NCBI GenBank assembly: GCA_943788635.1 | Contig: CALSRA010000014.1 | Coordinates: 31,385-95,384 of the forward strand | DNA length: 64,000 nucleotides | Origin: an uncultured Alphaproteobacteria bacterium | GTDB taxonomy: Bacteria > Pseudomonadota > Alphaproteobacteria > UBA8366 > GCA-2717185 | Direction: 5' to 3' | Shown here: positions 25,831 to 34,297 of the stretch, one piece after another | Numbering within the stretch: the first letter of the stretch is position 1 | Layout of the letters: each line of letters begins with the position of its first letter | The notes under the pieces: generated by a model | What the model was told of the DNA's origin: nothing | Seen by the model: only the letters and a program-made list of their open reading frames with translations | Databases searched by the model: none | Made by a program: the position numbers and the translations under genes

Positions 25831-26865
25831 TTAGGCCACCCAGGCCTGATACAGCAGCCCGGAAGCAAGCGACCCTGTCAGGGCGAAGGCGATGTAGAGT
25901 GCGAAGACCGGCTTCTTGACCAGCGCGAAGACGGCGATTGCTGCGGGGATGCTGGTGACGCCGCCGGCGACGAGGAAGGCCATGCCGGCGCCTGGGGCCA
26001 TGCCCTGGCCGATCAGGCCGGAGACCAGCGGCAGCGCTGCATAGCCGTTCAGATAGGCCGGTACGCCGACAAGTGTGGCCGTCACGATTGGCCCCACGCC
26101 TTCGCCGCCAAGTGAGGCCGCGATCCATTCGGCCGGGACATAGGCCAGCATCAGGCTTTCCAGCACGAAGGCGAGGGTCAGCCACTTGCCAAGGAACAAT
26201 ATGGTTTTCAGCGCGTCGCGACCGAACCGGGCGACCCGTTCTTCTTCCTTCCAGAAGGCCCAGACGACAGGCTTGGGTGCGCGTACGACCGCACCGCCAC
26301 AACTGCCGTTGCCGACGCCGTCGTGTAGCGGGTCGGCAAACCGGCCGCTCTTGACCAGCGCGTAGGTCGCAAACCCACCAAACATTCCCAGTCCGACGGC
26401 AGTTATGGTCTTGGCGATGGCGAATTCACTGCCCAGCATGCCGGCGGTGAGCACGAACATGGACGGATCGATGACCGGTGAGGCGAGCCAGAAGGCCATG
26501 ACCGGAGCCAGCGGCACACCCATGGCCAGCAAGGCGGCGATCAGGGGGATTACGCCGCAGGAACAAAATGGCGATAGCCCGCCAAAGGCCGCCGCCGCGA
26601 TGATCATCGTCGTCGGATTGCCAGTAAAGACCTGTGCGATCAGGTTGTCCGCGCCGGTTGCCCCGGCATAGGCCGCAATGGCGATCGACAGCAGCAGGTA
26701 AGGCGCGGTCGACAGCAGGGCATTGGCGGTGAAGGACAGGCTCTCCCAGCCTTGCGCCGGGGTGAGGACGAACAGGACCAGCAGGATTGCAGCGGTCGCT
26801 GCCCAGGCGCGGTCGATCTTGGAGAAAGGCGGGAAGCGGCGCAGGCGGACGGCAATCGCATTCAT
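25831..26865 (-). CDS. ArsP-like permease (PF03773 family)
   Basis: About 344 residues with eight or more membrane segments and the family signature GGLSPFCSCGVIPLIAALLA, whose vicinal cysteines bind trivalent (organo)arsenicals in ArsP. A second conserved block is VGVPAYLNGYAALPLVSGL. A glycine/cysteine-rich loop (GVGNGSCGGAV) lies in the central cytoplasmic region. GGAG 8 bases before ATG 26865 selects this start over the upstream ATG at 26949, which would overlap the regulator gene. The ArsR-type gene 55 bp upstream on the same strand suggests metalloid-responsive expression. Other members of the family are simply called permeases, so arsenical export is an inference. Confidence 0.85.
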   Translation of the reverse strand: MNAIAVRLRRFPPFSKIDRAWAATAAILLVLFVLTPAQGWESLSFTANALLSTAPYLLLSIAIAAYAGATGADNLIAQVFTGNPTTMIIAAAAFGGLSPFCSCGVIPLIAALLAMGVPLAPVMAFWLASPVIDPSMFVLTAGMLGSEFAIAKTITAVGLGMFGGFATYALVKSGRFADPLHDGVGNGSCGGAVVRAPKPVVWAFWKEEERVARFGRDALKTILFLGKWLTLAFVLESLMLAYVPAEWIAASLGGEGVGPIVTATLVGVPAYLNGYAALPLVSGLIGQGMAPGAGMAFLVAGGVTSIPAAIAVFALVKKPVFALYIAFALTGSLASGLLYQAWVA

Positions 26866-26920
26866 GTCGATATCTCCGGTTTTTTCGTTCTTTTTATGCA
26901 AAAGGGGGGAAGGGCGACGG

Positions 26921-27238
26921 TCATGCGGCTTCTTCCCCGGACCGGGCAACGCCGGCGCAGCATTCTTCGGTCAGAAAGGATACCAGCGCGGTTGTGGCGG
27001 CATAGTCCGCACGGTTGATGATCTCCCGTCCCTGGCGTTCCTGCACGACCAGCCCGGCCTGAACCAGTGCTGAAAGGTGATGTGCCATGGTGGATGCCGG
27101 CAGGCCGAGATGCCGACCGATTTCGCCGACTTTCATACCGTCACTTCCAGCCCGCACGAGCAGGCGAAAAACGCGCAACCGGGCTTCATGGCCAAGAGCG
27201 GACAGCGAACGGGCGGCAGATCCATCATCAATATTCAT
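26921..27238 (-). CDS. ArsR-family transcriptional repressor
   Basis: A 105-residue winged-helix protein of ArsR/SmtB type: ALGHEARLRVFRLLVRAG, then the recognition region HLGLPASTMAHHLSALVQAG and the wing LVVQERQGREIINRAD. The vicinal cysteine pair near the C-terminus (TEECCAGV) resembles the C-terminal inducer site of some arsenite-sensing ArsR repressors. It lies directly upstream of the ArsP-like permease on the same strand, the usual regulator-transporter layout, and would release its promoter when a trivalent metalloid binds. The inducer is inferred, not shown. Confidence 0.9.
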   Translation of the reverse strand: MNIDDGSAARSLSALGHEARLRVFRLLVRAGSDGMKVGEIGRHLGLPASTMAHHLSALVQAGLVVQERQGREIINRADYAATTALVSFLTEECCAGVARSGEEAA

Positions 27239-27268
27239 CCCACCAATATAACTATAAAACCGGTTATG

Positions 27269-27937
27269 TCAAATTGAATCTGCGGCGACGGATGGCGGTG
27301 TCGCCACATGGCGCAGATGACCTTCCTTGATCCAGAGCAGACAGCCGTCGGGACCGGCCTTCGCCGTCAGGGCGGCACCGACGGGTAGGCGTAGCCAGGA
27401 CCATTCATGGAAGGCCTCGCCCCCTTCGTCGAAACGTCCCTGCAGGCAGAAAGCCTCGATACTGCCTGCAGGTGCAATCGCTATGAGGGCGTCCGGCGCC
27501 CAGCGTTCGATCCGCACTGTTTCGCGGTCGTCCCGGAACAGCGCGACCGGGTTGGCCTTGCTGCCATAGGCATCGATGCGGACAGGCGTGCGGTCCGCTG
27601 GATCGAATTGCCACAGCTTGACCAGAATGGTGCAGCCCGCGGCAGAGCCTGGTGTATGGCTGGATTCCGGCGGATTGCGAATATAGCTCCCGGCGGGGTA
27701 GTCGCCATGCTCGTCCTGAAACACACCATTGAGTACGATGAATTCCTCACCGCCATCATGGATGTGTGCTGAAAACCGGCTGCCGGGGGCGTATCGGACA
27801 ATCGAGGTTGCACGGGCGACCTCGCCACCGATGCGGTCCAGCATCTTGCGGTCGACGCCGGCGATGGGGGAGGGCACCCAGTCCATCCGCGCCGCGTGCA
27901 TGGCGGCCCGCCGGTCGAAATCCGCATTTAGTATCAT
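27269..27937 (-). CDS. ChrR-like cupin-domain protein
   Basis: A 222-residue double-domain cupin. The first cupin has the metal-binding pattern FSAHIHDGGEEFIVLNGVFQ with the later histidine in NPPESSHTPGS, so two His, one Glu and one more His are present. The second half is a degenerate cupin (EAFCLQGRFDEGGEAFHEWS). It resembles the C-terminal domain of ChrR anti-sigma factors, but the N-terminal zinc anti-sigma domain is absent, so it is more likely a dioxygenase or binding protein. Its ATG overlaps the stop of the upstream lumazine-binding-like gene (ATGA), implying coupled translation. Confidence 0.85.
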   Translation of the reverse strand: MILNADFDRRAAMHAARMDWVPSPIAGVDRKMLDRIGGEVARATSIVRYAPGSRFSAHIHDGGEEFIVLNGVFQDEHGDYPAGSYIRNPPESSHTPGSAAGCTILVKLWQFDPADRTPVRIDAYGSKANPVALFRDDRETVRIERWAPDALIAIAPAGSIEAFCLQGRFDEGGEAFHEWSWLRLPVGAALTAKAGPDGCLLWIKEGHLRHVATPPSVAADSI

Positions 27938-28338
27938 GAGGTCTGATCCGCCGCCGTTTCCTGGTCGCCGGACAGGTCATAATGAAAAACCTTGGAGATG
28001 ATCCGCCAGCCTGACTCTGTCCTGATAAAGGTCAGCAGGTCGGTGAAATAGCGGGGGCCAATGGCGCAATGGGCGCGAACCTGGGCCGTATCGGGGCCGG
28101 CGAAGGTGATTGAGACGATTGAATCCTGTCGCGTCTCGCGCCGTGCGGCGGGAGCCTCCCTTGACTCAACGATCGGAAAATACGTTTCCATATCGATATC
28201 GACCAACTCGTCACCGGTCGCGCAGACATAGCGTGCCTGCGGGTGGAAAACGGTTTTCAGCCGCTGTGTATCGCTGTGATACAACCCGTCGAAATAGACC
28301 GCCATCTGATCGGCGATTGCCGCGTATTCCTTTTTCAT
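27934..28338 (-). CDS. NTF2-like protein, putative lumazine-binding family
   Basis: A 134-residue NTF2-fold protein. VYFDGLYHSDTQRLKTVFHP followed by YVCATGDELVDIDMETYF is the pattern of the putative lumazine-binding family (PF12893). The C-terminal strand GWRIISKVFHYDL also fits. The gene overlaps the cupin gene by 4 bp, so both products probably act on the same ligand. Start ATG 28338 is preferred because the frame upstream of it is proline-rich and unlike the family. The ligand is unknown. Confidence 0.85.
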   Translation of the reverse strand: MKKEYAAIADQMAVYFDGLYHSDTQRLKTVFHPQARYVCATGDELVDIDMETYFPIVESREAPAARRETRQDSIVSITFAGPDTAQVRAHCAIGPRYFTDLLTFIRTESGWRIISKVFHYDLSGDQETAADQTS

Positions 28339-28402
28339 CTGTATTCCTCCGATGCGGCCAGGGTGTGGACTGGACCGGACGACGTGTGAAAGCGGTATGT
28401 CT

Positions 28403-28693
28403 TCAAGATGAACCGTGACTGATATTGGACCGTTTGGCCTCATCTTTGTCGGCGGGACCCCGATAATCGTCGCAGCCCTGGGCAATGGCAAAGCAGGCAA
28501 GGCGGACTGTTTTGGGAATGGCAACACGTTCGCCATCGCGTTCGCCCTTTTCGTAATACTGGAGTATCCGCCGTTTCAGGCCGAGCGCTTGTGCCGCTTC
28601 TTTCTGGGAAAGGTTCAGGGCTTTGCGCCACTGCTTGAAATCCCTGGCGGACATCACGGCGGGTTCTTCGTCATGCGCGTCTTTTTTGCTCAT
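28403..28693 (-). CDS. XRE-family helix-turn-helix regulator
   Basis: A 96-residue protein with one XRE/Cro-type helix-turn-helix: FKQWRKALNLSQKEAAQALG and then LKRRILQYYEKGER. A short C-terminal part (KTVRLACFAIAQGCDDYRG) follows. No ligand or dimerisation domain is recognisable. The ATG at 28693 gives the compact product; the frame starts 6 codons earlier. The divergent intergenic region immediately upstream holds three evenly spaced copies of a GCAC-N3-GTGC palindrome, which are good candidates for this protein's own operators. Confidence 0.88.
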   Translation of the reverse strand: MSKKDAHDEEPAVMSARDFKQWRKALNLSQKEAAQALGLKRRILQYYEKGERDGERVAIPKTVRLACFAIAQGCDDYRGPADKDEAKRSNISHGSS

Positions 28694-28765
28694 ATCGCCC
28701 CCGTCGCACATCCCCTTTCAGGATAATGTGCCTGTCCTCCTGCATTGTCGCGCAATGGTATAGAC

Positions 28766-28839
28766 GCACATAGTGCACATTTCAAGCTTGCAAGGCGCAC
28801 TATGTGCGTCTATGTATATTGTGAAGGCGCACACAGTGC
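28766..28839. promoter_or_regulatory. Three-copy operator, GCAC-N3-GTGC
   Basis: Three palindromes lie at 28766-28776 (GCACATAGTGC), 28797-28807 (GCACTATGTGC) and 28829-28839 (GCACACAGTGC). Centre spacing is 31 and 32 bp, three helical turns. The first two sit inside a larger perfect inverted repeat: TAGACGCACATAGTGC is the reverse complement of GCACTATGTGCGTCTA. The cluster lies between the divergent XRE gene and the small gene at 28890, as expected for an autoregulated switch. Confidence 0.8.
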
Positions 28840-28889
28840 GTCAATCTAATGGCGACACGATGAATTTTCGGGCCGGGAGGCGGATCAGC

Positions 28890-29132
28890 ATGGATGCTCT
28901 TGGAAACTATCTCGGTGCGTTGTGGAACGATTCAATGCAGCGCATGACAGTGACGCAGTGCCGTCATAGTGCGCAGGATTTTGCCGCATATGACCGCCGA
29001 CTTGCACGCCGCCCGAAGCTTGAATACTCGCCGTTGACACGACGTTGGGAAATGCGTGGTGGTGTCCGCGGTCTTTACCTGGCGGCACGAAACGGAGAAG
29101 TGCTGGCTGTACCGGATAGCGAAATCGCGTAA
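28890..29132 (+). CDS. Small hypothetical protein under the divergent operator
   Basis: An 80-residue basic protein starting MDALGNYLGALWNDSMQRM and ending AARNGEVLAVPDSEIA. GGGAGG nine bases before ATG 28890 selects this start; upstream in-frame ATGs at 28815 and 28860 fall in or near the operator and lack such a site. It shows no membrane segment and no family I recognise. It is divergent from the XRE regulator, so it is the likely regulated target of the three-site operator. Expression would probably be rightward and short; the hairpin at 29190 lies 58 bp downstream. Confidence 0.55.
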   Translation: MDALGNYLGALWNDSMQRMTVTQCRHSAQDFAAYDRRLARRPKLEYSPLTRRWEMRGGVRGLYLAARNGEVLAVPDSEIA

Positions 29133-29189
29133 CCGGACGGCAGCATGCGGGCGTCAGTTGAAAACGAGGCGCCCAACCCATCATAATAA

Positions 29190-29220
29190 AACGGCCGCCA
29201 TGATTACCATGGCGGCCGTT
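29190..29220 (-). terminator. Strong hairpin terminator between convergent genes
   Basis: AACGGCCGCCATG at 29190-29202 pairs perfectly with CATGGCGGCCGTT at 29208-29220 around a 5-base loop. On the minus strand the stem is followed by TTTATTAT, so it terminates the TRAP binding-protein gene ending at 29263. On the plus strand only two T's follow, so it would act weakly there. Confidence 0.85.
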
Positions 29221-29262
29221 CCGTATTCGAAGCCTGGGATCACCCCGCTCCGGTACTCTGTC

Positions 29263-30321
29263 TTACTTGGTCGCTGTCAGGCCGACGACTTTACCGGCTG
29301 TGGCGTTCCAGGTCTTCACGCATTCCTCGGAACAACGCTGGGCCCATTTCTTGAGCACGTGTTCTTTCAGGATCTTCTGACGCAGCGCTTCGTCTTCCGC
29401 ACTCGGGTCGGTGATGACCACCGAGCCGCCCGGACCGCGCGAGCATTCGCCCTTGCCGCTGAGGCACCGCAGCGCTTCGTTATCTTCGTTCTCGGACGCT
29501 TTCCACATTTCTGCTTCCAGACGCTCTGCCTGGTCGACGAAGAACTTCTGCGTATCGGCGTTCAGGGATTTCCACTTCTTCATGTTCATCGCCATGAAGG
29601 ACATGCCCATGCCGACGCGGACCTTCATCGCGTGGGTGATGACTTCATGCCATTTCGCGTTGAATGCCGGCATCGAGCCGGTGATGCCGCAATCCGCGAC
29701 GCCCTTTTGCAGGGCGGGCACGACTTCGGCGAAGGAAATCGTCACACTGGTGCCACCGGCGCCTTCAACGAAATCACCCAGCGTCGTTGCATATACGCGG
29801 ACCTTCTTGCCTTTCAGATCGGACAATTTGGTGACCGGCTTGCTGCAGAAAATCATCTGGCTGGGGAACGGGTAGCTGAACAGGTATTTCAGCCCGTACT
29901 TCTTTTCGAAAACTTTCGTGACATAGGGTTCGTATGCCCGGACGACCTCGTGGGCCTCGTCGAAGCTGTTCGACACAGACGAGAGATCCGCGCCTTCAAT
30001 TTCCGGCGCTTCGGAAGCGACATAGCCGTAGGAAGCAAAGGCAACGTCAAACACGCCGATCTTGGTCAGGCGCGCGACCTCGAAGCCCTTCAGGCCGAGT
30101 TCGGTGATCGGGTTGATCTTGCCGGTGATCTTGCCGCCGGAGAGCTTGGAGACCTGCTCGTCCCAGAACGGCTTTTCGAACTGGTAGAACGGCGGCAGGT
30201 TGTGCCAGGTGCCGACAACCTTGAAGTCCAGTTTCTGGATTTCTGCCGAAGCAATCGGAGCGATCAGCCCGGTGCTGACGCCGACCACTGCCGCAGCCAG
30301 AATATTCTTAACCGATACCAT
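29263..30321 (-). CDS. TRAP transporter substrate-binding protein (DctP family)
   Basis: A 352-residue periplasmic binding protein with a signal peptide (VSVKNILAAAVVGVSTGLIA then ASA). The DctP core is clear: QFEKPFWDEQVSKLSGGKIT, later SDLKGKKVRVYATTLGDFVE and FAEVVPALQKGVADCGITGS. The C-terminal extension is unusual in having paired cysteines (RCLSGKGEC and RCSEEC), which could form disulfides. GGAGG precedes ATG 30321 at the right distance. No DctQ or DctM membrane genes are adjacent, so it must use a transporter encoded elsewhere or act as a binding protein for a sensor. The decarboxylase-like gene upstream on the same strand may act on the same ligand. Confidence 0.9.
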   Translation of the reverse strand: MVSVKNILAAAVVGVSTGLIAPIASAEIQKLDFKVVGTWHNLPPFYQFEKPFWDEQVSKLSGGKITGKINPITELGLKGFEVARLTKIGVFDVAFASYGYVASEAPEIEGADLSSVSNSFDEAHEVVRAYEPYVTKVFEKKYGLKYLFSYPFPSQMIFCSKPVTKLSDLKGKKVRVYATTLGDFVEGAGGTSVTISFAEVVPALQKGVADCGITGSMPAFNAKWHEVITHAMKVRVGMGMSFMAMNMKKWKSLNADTQKFFVDQAERLEAEMWKASENEDNEALRCLSGKGECSRGPGGSVVITDPSAEDEALRQKILKEHVLKKWAQRCSEECVKTWNATAGKVVGLTATK

Positions 30322-30413
30322 ACGTTTATTCCTCCCTAACAGATTGATGCTGAATGTATTTTTATAACTGTAACACATACCGTTATGTCTTGAAAGTTGC
30401 AAGTACCGCGGCT

Positions 30414-32087
30414 TTAGCCGACCGAATCTTCCACTTCAACCTCCAATAGTGTCGGTTTGCGGCTTTCTATCGCCTTGGAAAGGGCGGCGCCGAATTTTCC
30501 GGGTTCGGAGATACGTTCCGCCGTCATCCCGAACGAGTTGGCGAGCCCGACGAAATCGATTGGCGGGTCGGTCATATCCATACCCACAAAATGGTCGTTT
30601 CCGTGCATCGACAGTAACCGCTGTTTCAGGATTCGGTAGCCCCGGTTGTTGGGAATAACATAGGTAATCGGCAGTTTATGATGCGCTGCCGTCCACAGGG
30701 CCTGTACGGAGTACAGCGTGCTGCCATCGCCGATAATCGATACGACCGGCCGTTCCGGCTGCGCCATCTGGATACCGACGGTCGCTGCCGTGGCCCAGCC
30801 GATACCGCCGCTGACCATGCCGAAAAAATCGTGCCGGTCCCGGTAGGGCAGGAAATCCATCAATCGCGCGGAACTGGTAATGCCTTCGTCGACAACCACG
30901 GTGCCGGCGGGGATCGTGTCCGTGATTTCCATCATCAACCAGTCGGGATTGATCGGTACCGCGTCTGCCTTGGTTTTGGCCACTGTTACGGCCCGTGCCC
31001 GCTTGGCCGTCCAGTTTGTGTCCGCCAGCGCCGCGATGCGGGATTCTGCCGTTGCCTTATGCGCCGCGCCGCCCAGTTTTTCGACCAGCGGTGTCAGGAC
31101 CTTCAGGGTTTCCTTCACATCCGCGCGCAGGGCGATTTCCGCCGGGTAGACCTTGCCCATTTCCCAGTCGTTCAAGCCGATCTGCACGATCGGCATATCG
31201 GCCGGCATCGCATCGGCTTCCTGCCAGACAGACATGCGCAGGACGTCGGACCCGACAAAGACCAGCAGATCGTATGGTTCCAGTGTCTTGCGGACCTCTG
31301 CCTGGTTGCGCAGGACCGAGCCCATGAAGGCGCGGTGTTCGGACGGATAATGCGAACCAAAGGCGATTGACTGCTGCCAGGCGGGCGCGCCCAGCGCGTC
31401 GGCAAATTCGGCGATTTCAGTAAAGGCGTCGCTGGTGACAATTTCCTCGCCAGCGATAATGGCGGGATTTTTTGCGGCGAGGATACGCTTCGCGAAATTC
31501 TCCAACGCGTCGTCGGCCGGTCGTGCGCGCGTATCCACCCGGGTGGATTTGCCAAGATCGATCCCGGCTTCCGCGTTCAGGATATCGCCCGGGAGGGAGA
31601 TGAATACCGGGCCGGTCGGCGCCGTCGTGGCGATTTTCGCGGCGCGGCGCATGATCTGCGGCAGGTCGTCCAGCCGGGTTACCTCGGTCGCCCATTTGAC
31701 CATCGGCGTTGCGATTGGCACCAGCGGGTCATACAGAAGCGGTTCTTCCAGCCCGTGTCCCTGTTCCTGCTGCCCGGCGGTGATGATCATCGGTGTGTTG
31801 GATCGCTTGGCGGTATAGATCGAACCCATCGCATTGCCGAGCCCCGGCGCCACATGCACGTTGACCGCGACCAGTTGTCCGGAAGCGCGTGAATAGCCGT
31901 CCGCCATGGCCACAACCAGGGCTTCCTGCAGGGCCAGAACAAACTCCATATCCGAATGTTCCCGCAGCGCATGCATGATGGGCAGTTCGGTCGTTCCCGG
32001 ATTACCGAACAGCTTGGTGATTCCCTCATCCTTGAGGATGGCGAGGAAGGCGGAGCGCCCGGTAATACGGTTGGGTGAATCGGTCAT
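30414..32087 (-). CDS. ThDP-dependent benzoylformate-decarboxylase-like enzyme
   Basis: A 557-residue, full-length ThDP enzyme with PYR, central and PP domains in the usual order. KLFGNPGTTELPIMHALREH and then LALQEALVVAMADGYSRASG carry the activating glutamate. The ThDP-Mg2+ motif is SIIGDGSTLYSVQALWTAAH ending in IPNNRGY. It resembles benzoylformate decarboxylase (MdlC) and acetolactate-synthase-like proteins rather than oxalyl-CoA decarboxylase. ATG 32087 (MTDSPNRITG) follows CAGGACGAC; the frame extends 14 codons further. The likely reaction is decarboxylation or carboligation of a 2-oxo acid. The TRAP binding protein lies 93 bp downstream. Confidence 0.88.
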   Translation of the reverse strand: MTDSPNRITGRSAFLAILKDEGITKLFGNPGTTELPIMHALREHSDMEFVLALQEALVVAMADGYSRASGQLVAVNVHVAPGLGNAMGSIYTAKRSNTPMIITAGQQEQGHGLEEPLLYDPLVPIATPMVKWATEVTRLDDLPQIMRRAAKIATTAPTGPVFISLPGDILNAEAGIDLGKSTRVDTRARPADDALENFAKRILAAKNPAIIAGEEIVTSDAFTEIAEFADALGAPAWQQSIAFGSHYPSEHRAFMGSVLRNQAEVRKTLEPYDLLVFVGSDVLRMSVWQEADAMPADMPIVQIGLNDWEMGKVYPAEIALRADVKETLKVLTPLVEKLGGAAHKATAESRIAALADTNWTAKRARAVTVAKTKADAVPINPDWLMMEITDTIPAGTVVVDEGITSSARLMDFLPYRDRHDFFGMVSGGIGWATAATVGIQMAQPERPVVSIIGDGSTLYSVQALWTAAHHKLPITYVIPNNRGYRILKQRLLSMHGNDHFVGMDMTDPPIDFVGLANSFGMTAERISEPGKFGAALSKAIESRKPTLLEVEVEDSVG

Positions 32088-32213
32088 GTCGTCCTGCCGG
32101 TTGGGAATGGGAAAGGCTCTGGGCCGCAATCATTATCGCCGTGCGACGTCCCTGTCGACTCGCGGCCGGTTCGGGCGCAATCTTCATCCGTCAATTGCGT
32201 TACAGGGAGGGAG

Positions 32214-32819
32214 ATGGCGATGGCGAAGGGAATATTGTTTGTTCTGATGGAACCGGTGCCGATCAACGAAGAGGAATTCAACGACTGGTACGATCTGGAG
32301 CATGTGCCGGAGCGTGCGGCTGTGCCAGGGTTCGAGGTTCTGCAGCGCTATGTCTGCACGGCTGGCTTCCCGCGTTATATGGCACTGTACGATCTGGAAT
32401 CGGCCGATGTGCTGGACGGCGACGCGTACAGAGCGATCGGTGGCGAAAATTCCAGCATCTGGACCAAACGGGTCACCCGGTCTGTGCGGGGGCATTACCG
32501 GATGAGCGGGATGCAGCTATATCCCGGTGACCGGGTTACGGAACTGGTCGAAGGACAGGCCAAGCGCCTGACCGCCATTATTTGCCGGGGCATGGACGAA
32601 ACCAGCCTTGTGGAACGGGCGTCCTGGCAGGATGCCGACGACGGCAGGGTGCGCCTGTACCGCAACGAGGAGGAAGTGGGTGACCACCTGTTCCTGATTG
32701 AACATGCCGCTGCCACGGGAGGCACGGGGTCCGGGCTGGTCGCGGCGCTGGAAGAAATGACGCCCGGCGGCGTCGTAACGGTAAATCAGTACGCAGCATA
32801 CTGGCGCCGGGACTTGTAA
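32214..32819 (+). CDS. Dimeric alpha/beta-barrel protein, EthD/DUF4286-like
   Basis: A 201-residue protein with two ferredoxin-like halves. The first half has the FNDWYDLEHVPERAAVPGFE pattern followed by a short strand (YMALYDLES), which is typical of EthD-like and DUF4286-like proteins. The second half (GDHLFLIEHAAATGG ... NQYAAYWRRDL) is a weaker repeat. Such proteins bind or isomerise small aromatic or polyketide-like ligands. It starts ATG 32214 or two codons later and is divergent from the ThDP enzyme, so the two may share a promoter region. No catalytic residue can be assigned. Confidence 0.7.
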   Translation: MAMAKGILFVLMEPVPINEEEFNDWYDLEHVPERAAVPGFEVLQRYVCTAGFPRYMALYDLESADVLDGDAYRAIGGENSSIWTKRVTRSVRGHYRMSGMQLYPGDRVTELVEGQAKRLTAIICRGMDETSLVERASWQDADDGRVRLYRNEEEVGDHLFLIEHAAATGGTGSGLVAALEEMTPGGVVTVNQYAAYWRRDL

Positions 32820-32867
32820 CCGGTTTCCTGCCTTGATTCTGACACGCTAAGCGTCTAAATACCGCGC

Positions 32868-33707
32868 ATGATGTTGCAGCGCAGCGTGAAAAGATTTCTG
32901 GCGGCGGGCAGTTGGCGTTACCTGGCGGGGGCGGCGGTGCTCGTTGGCGCTTTTGCCCTGTACTGGTCCTTTGGTTTTGACCGGGGGCTGCGGGACCCGG
33001 CGGACAGCTTGGCGCTGCACCATGTGCGGGATGTCTCGCTGGAAGATGTCCGCCGGACCGGGCGGGTTGCCCCTGCCTTTGTCGAACGGCTTGATGTCGA
33101 TCTGTCCGCGGTTCCGGCGGATAATCGCAAGCAGGCGTTTTTCCGGGTTGCGATGCCGCTGGTTGCGCGTGAGAACGACCGAATTCGTGCCGAACGCAAG
33201 GTCGTGCTGGAAAAACCCGACGATATTCCCGGTGATCTATATGAACGTTATGGCGTCACGCCCGGCGACATTGCCGTATTGAAGCGACGGGTCGACATCA
33301 TTCCCGCCTCGCTGGTGCTGGCGTAGGCGGCGGTGGAAAGCGGTTGGGGGACGTCCCGCTTTGCCCTGCAGGGAAACAACCTGTTCGGGATGCGCACCTA
33401 TGACGAAGACGTGCCCGGCATCGAGCCGAAAGGGGCGACAGGGTTCAAGGTCATGCGCTTCGATTCGCTGGGCCACGGGGTCGCGGCCTATATGCGCAAC
33501 CTGAACACCCATGAAGCCTATACAGCGCTGCGCCGGGCGCGCGCGGTCGGCCGCAGCGCAGGCAGTCCACCTGCGGGACTGGACCTGGCCGGGCTGCTGA
33601 CAGGCTATTCCGAAATTCCCGAGAAATATGGCCGGATCCTGCGCGGTGTCATCGCGGCGGAAAATCTCACCCGTTTTGACCGCGTCCGTCTGTCCGATAC
33701 CCGCTGA
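32868..33707 (+). pseudogene. Bax-like glucosaminidase, interrupted by one TAG
   Basis: An N-terminal membrane anchor (YLAGAAVLVGAFALYWSFGF) precedes a glucosaminidase domain of the Bax/FlgJ type. TAG at 33324-33326 interrupts the frame between IIPASLVLA and AAVESGWGTSRFALQGNNLF. Homologues have glutamine at this spot (the LAQAAxESGWG motif) three residues before the catalytic glutamate, so a single C-to-T change (CAG to TAG) explains it. The remainder is intact, including FGMRTYDEDVPGIEP and the C-terminal GYSEIPEKYGRILRGVIA. Restored length is about 279 residues. The enzyme would cut peptidoglycan glycan strands at the cell envelope. Confidence 0.82.
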
Positions 33708-33740
33708 TTCGTCTCCCCCCAACGAAGGAATCCGTGCCCC

Positions 33741-34271
33741 ATGCGTATTGAAGCCATTGCCATCGGCAACAACCCGCCCGACGACGTGAATGTGCTGATC
33801 GAGGTGCCGGTCGGTGGACAGCCGATAAAATACGAACTCGACAAGGATGCCGGCGTGCTGGTGGTCGACCGGTTCCTGTACACGCCGATGACCTATCCCG
33901 GCAATTACGGCTTTGTGCCGCATACACTCTCGGAAGACGGTGATCCCATCGATGTGCTGGTCTGCAATACGCGCCAGCTTGTGCCCGGCTGCGCCATCAA
34001 TGTGCGGCCGGTCGGGGTGCTGATCATGGAAGATGATTCAGGGCTGGACGAAAAGATCGTCGCCGTGCCCTCGTCGCACCTGACCAAGCGCTATGACGGC
34101 GTCGATAACTTTTCCGACCTGCCGGACATCACCCTGCAGCAGATCCAGCATTTCTTTGAGCACTACAAAGATCTGGAGCCGGGCAAATGGGTGAAGATCG
34201 GCGACTGGATGGACGCCGATACAGCAAAACAGATGATCGTGGAAGCGATAGAAAGGGCCAAGGGGCCCTGA
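33741..34271 (+). CDS. ppa: Inorganic pyrophosphatase
   Basis: A 176-residue family I (soluble, Mg-dependent) pyrophosphatase, the normal bacterial length. The diphosphate- and metal-binding residues are present in [18 protein letters not shown], the [12 protein letters not shown] segment and the signature DGDPIDVLV with its aspartates. The C-terminal [16 protein letters not shown] segment is also typical. It hydrolyses PPi and so pulls biosynthetic reactions forward. It lies 33 bp after the glucosaminidase gene and converges with rpsU; a GC-rich hairpin separates them. Confidence 0.97.
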   Translation: MRIEAIAIGNNPPDDVNVLIEVPVGGQPIKYELDKDAGVLVVDRFLYTPMTYPGNYGFVPHTLSEDGDPIDVLVCNTRQLVPGCAINVRPVGVLIMEDDSGLDEKIVAVPSSHLTKRYDGVDNFSDLPDITLQQIQHFFEHYKDLEPGKWVKIGDWMDADTAKQMIVEAIERAKGP

Positions 34272-34275
34272 TCGG

Positions 34276-34295
34276 CCGGCGCGTGATCGCGCCGG
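34276..34295. terminator. Hairpin between convergent ppa and rpsU
   Basis: CCGGCGCG (34276-34283) pairs perfectly with CGCGCCGG (34288-34295) around the loop TGAT. It is followed by ATTTA on the plus strand. It starts 5 bp after the ppa stop and ends 3 bp before the rpsU stop, so it can serve both directions, although the T-run is short. Confidence 0.65.
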
Positions 34296-34297
34296 AT

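Noticed and set aside
25324..33326. Genome-wide reassignment of TAG to glutamine
   Set aside because: Many intact genes in the window end in TAG at the expected position (the CMD-fold gene at 4000, both acyl-CoA dehydrogenases, flagellin, the penicillin-binding protein, the Ddn-like gene), so TAG is a normal stop here.
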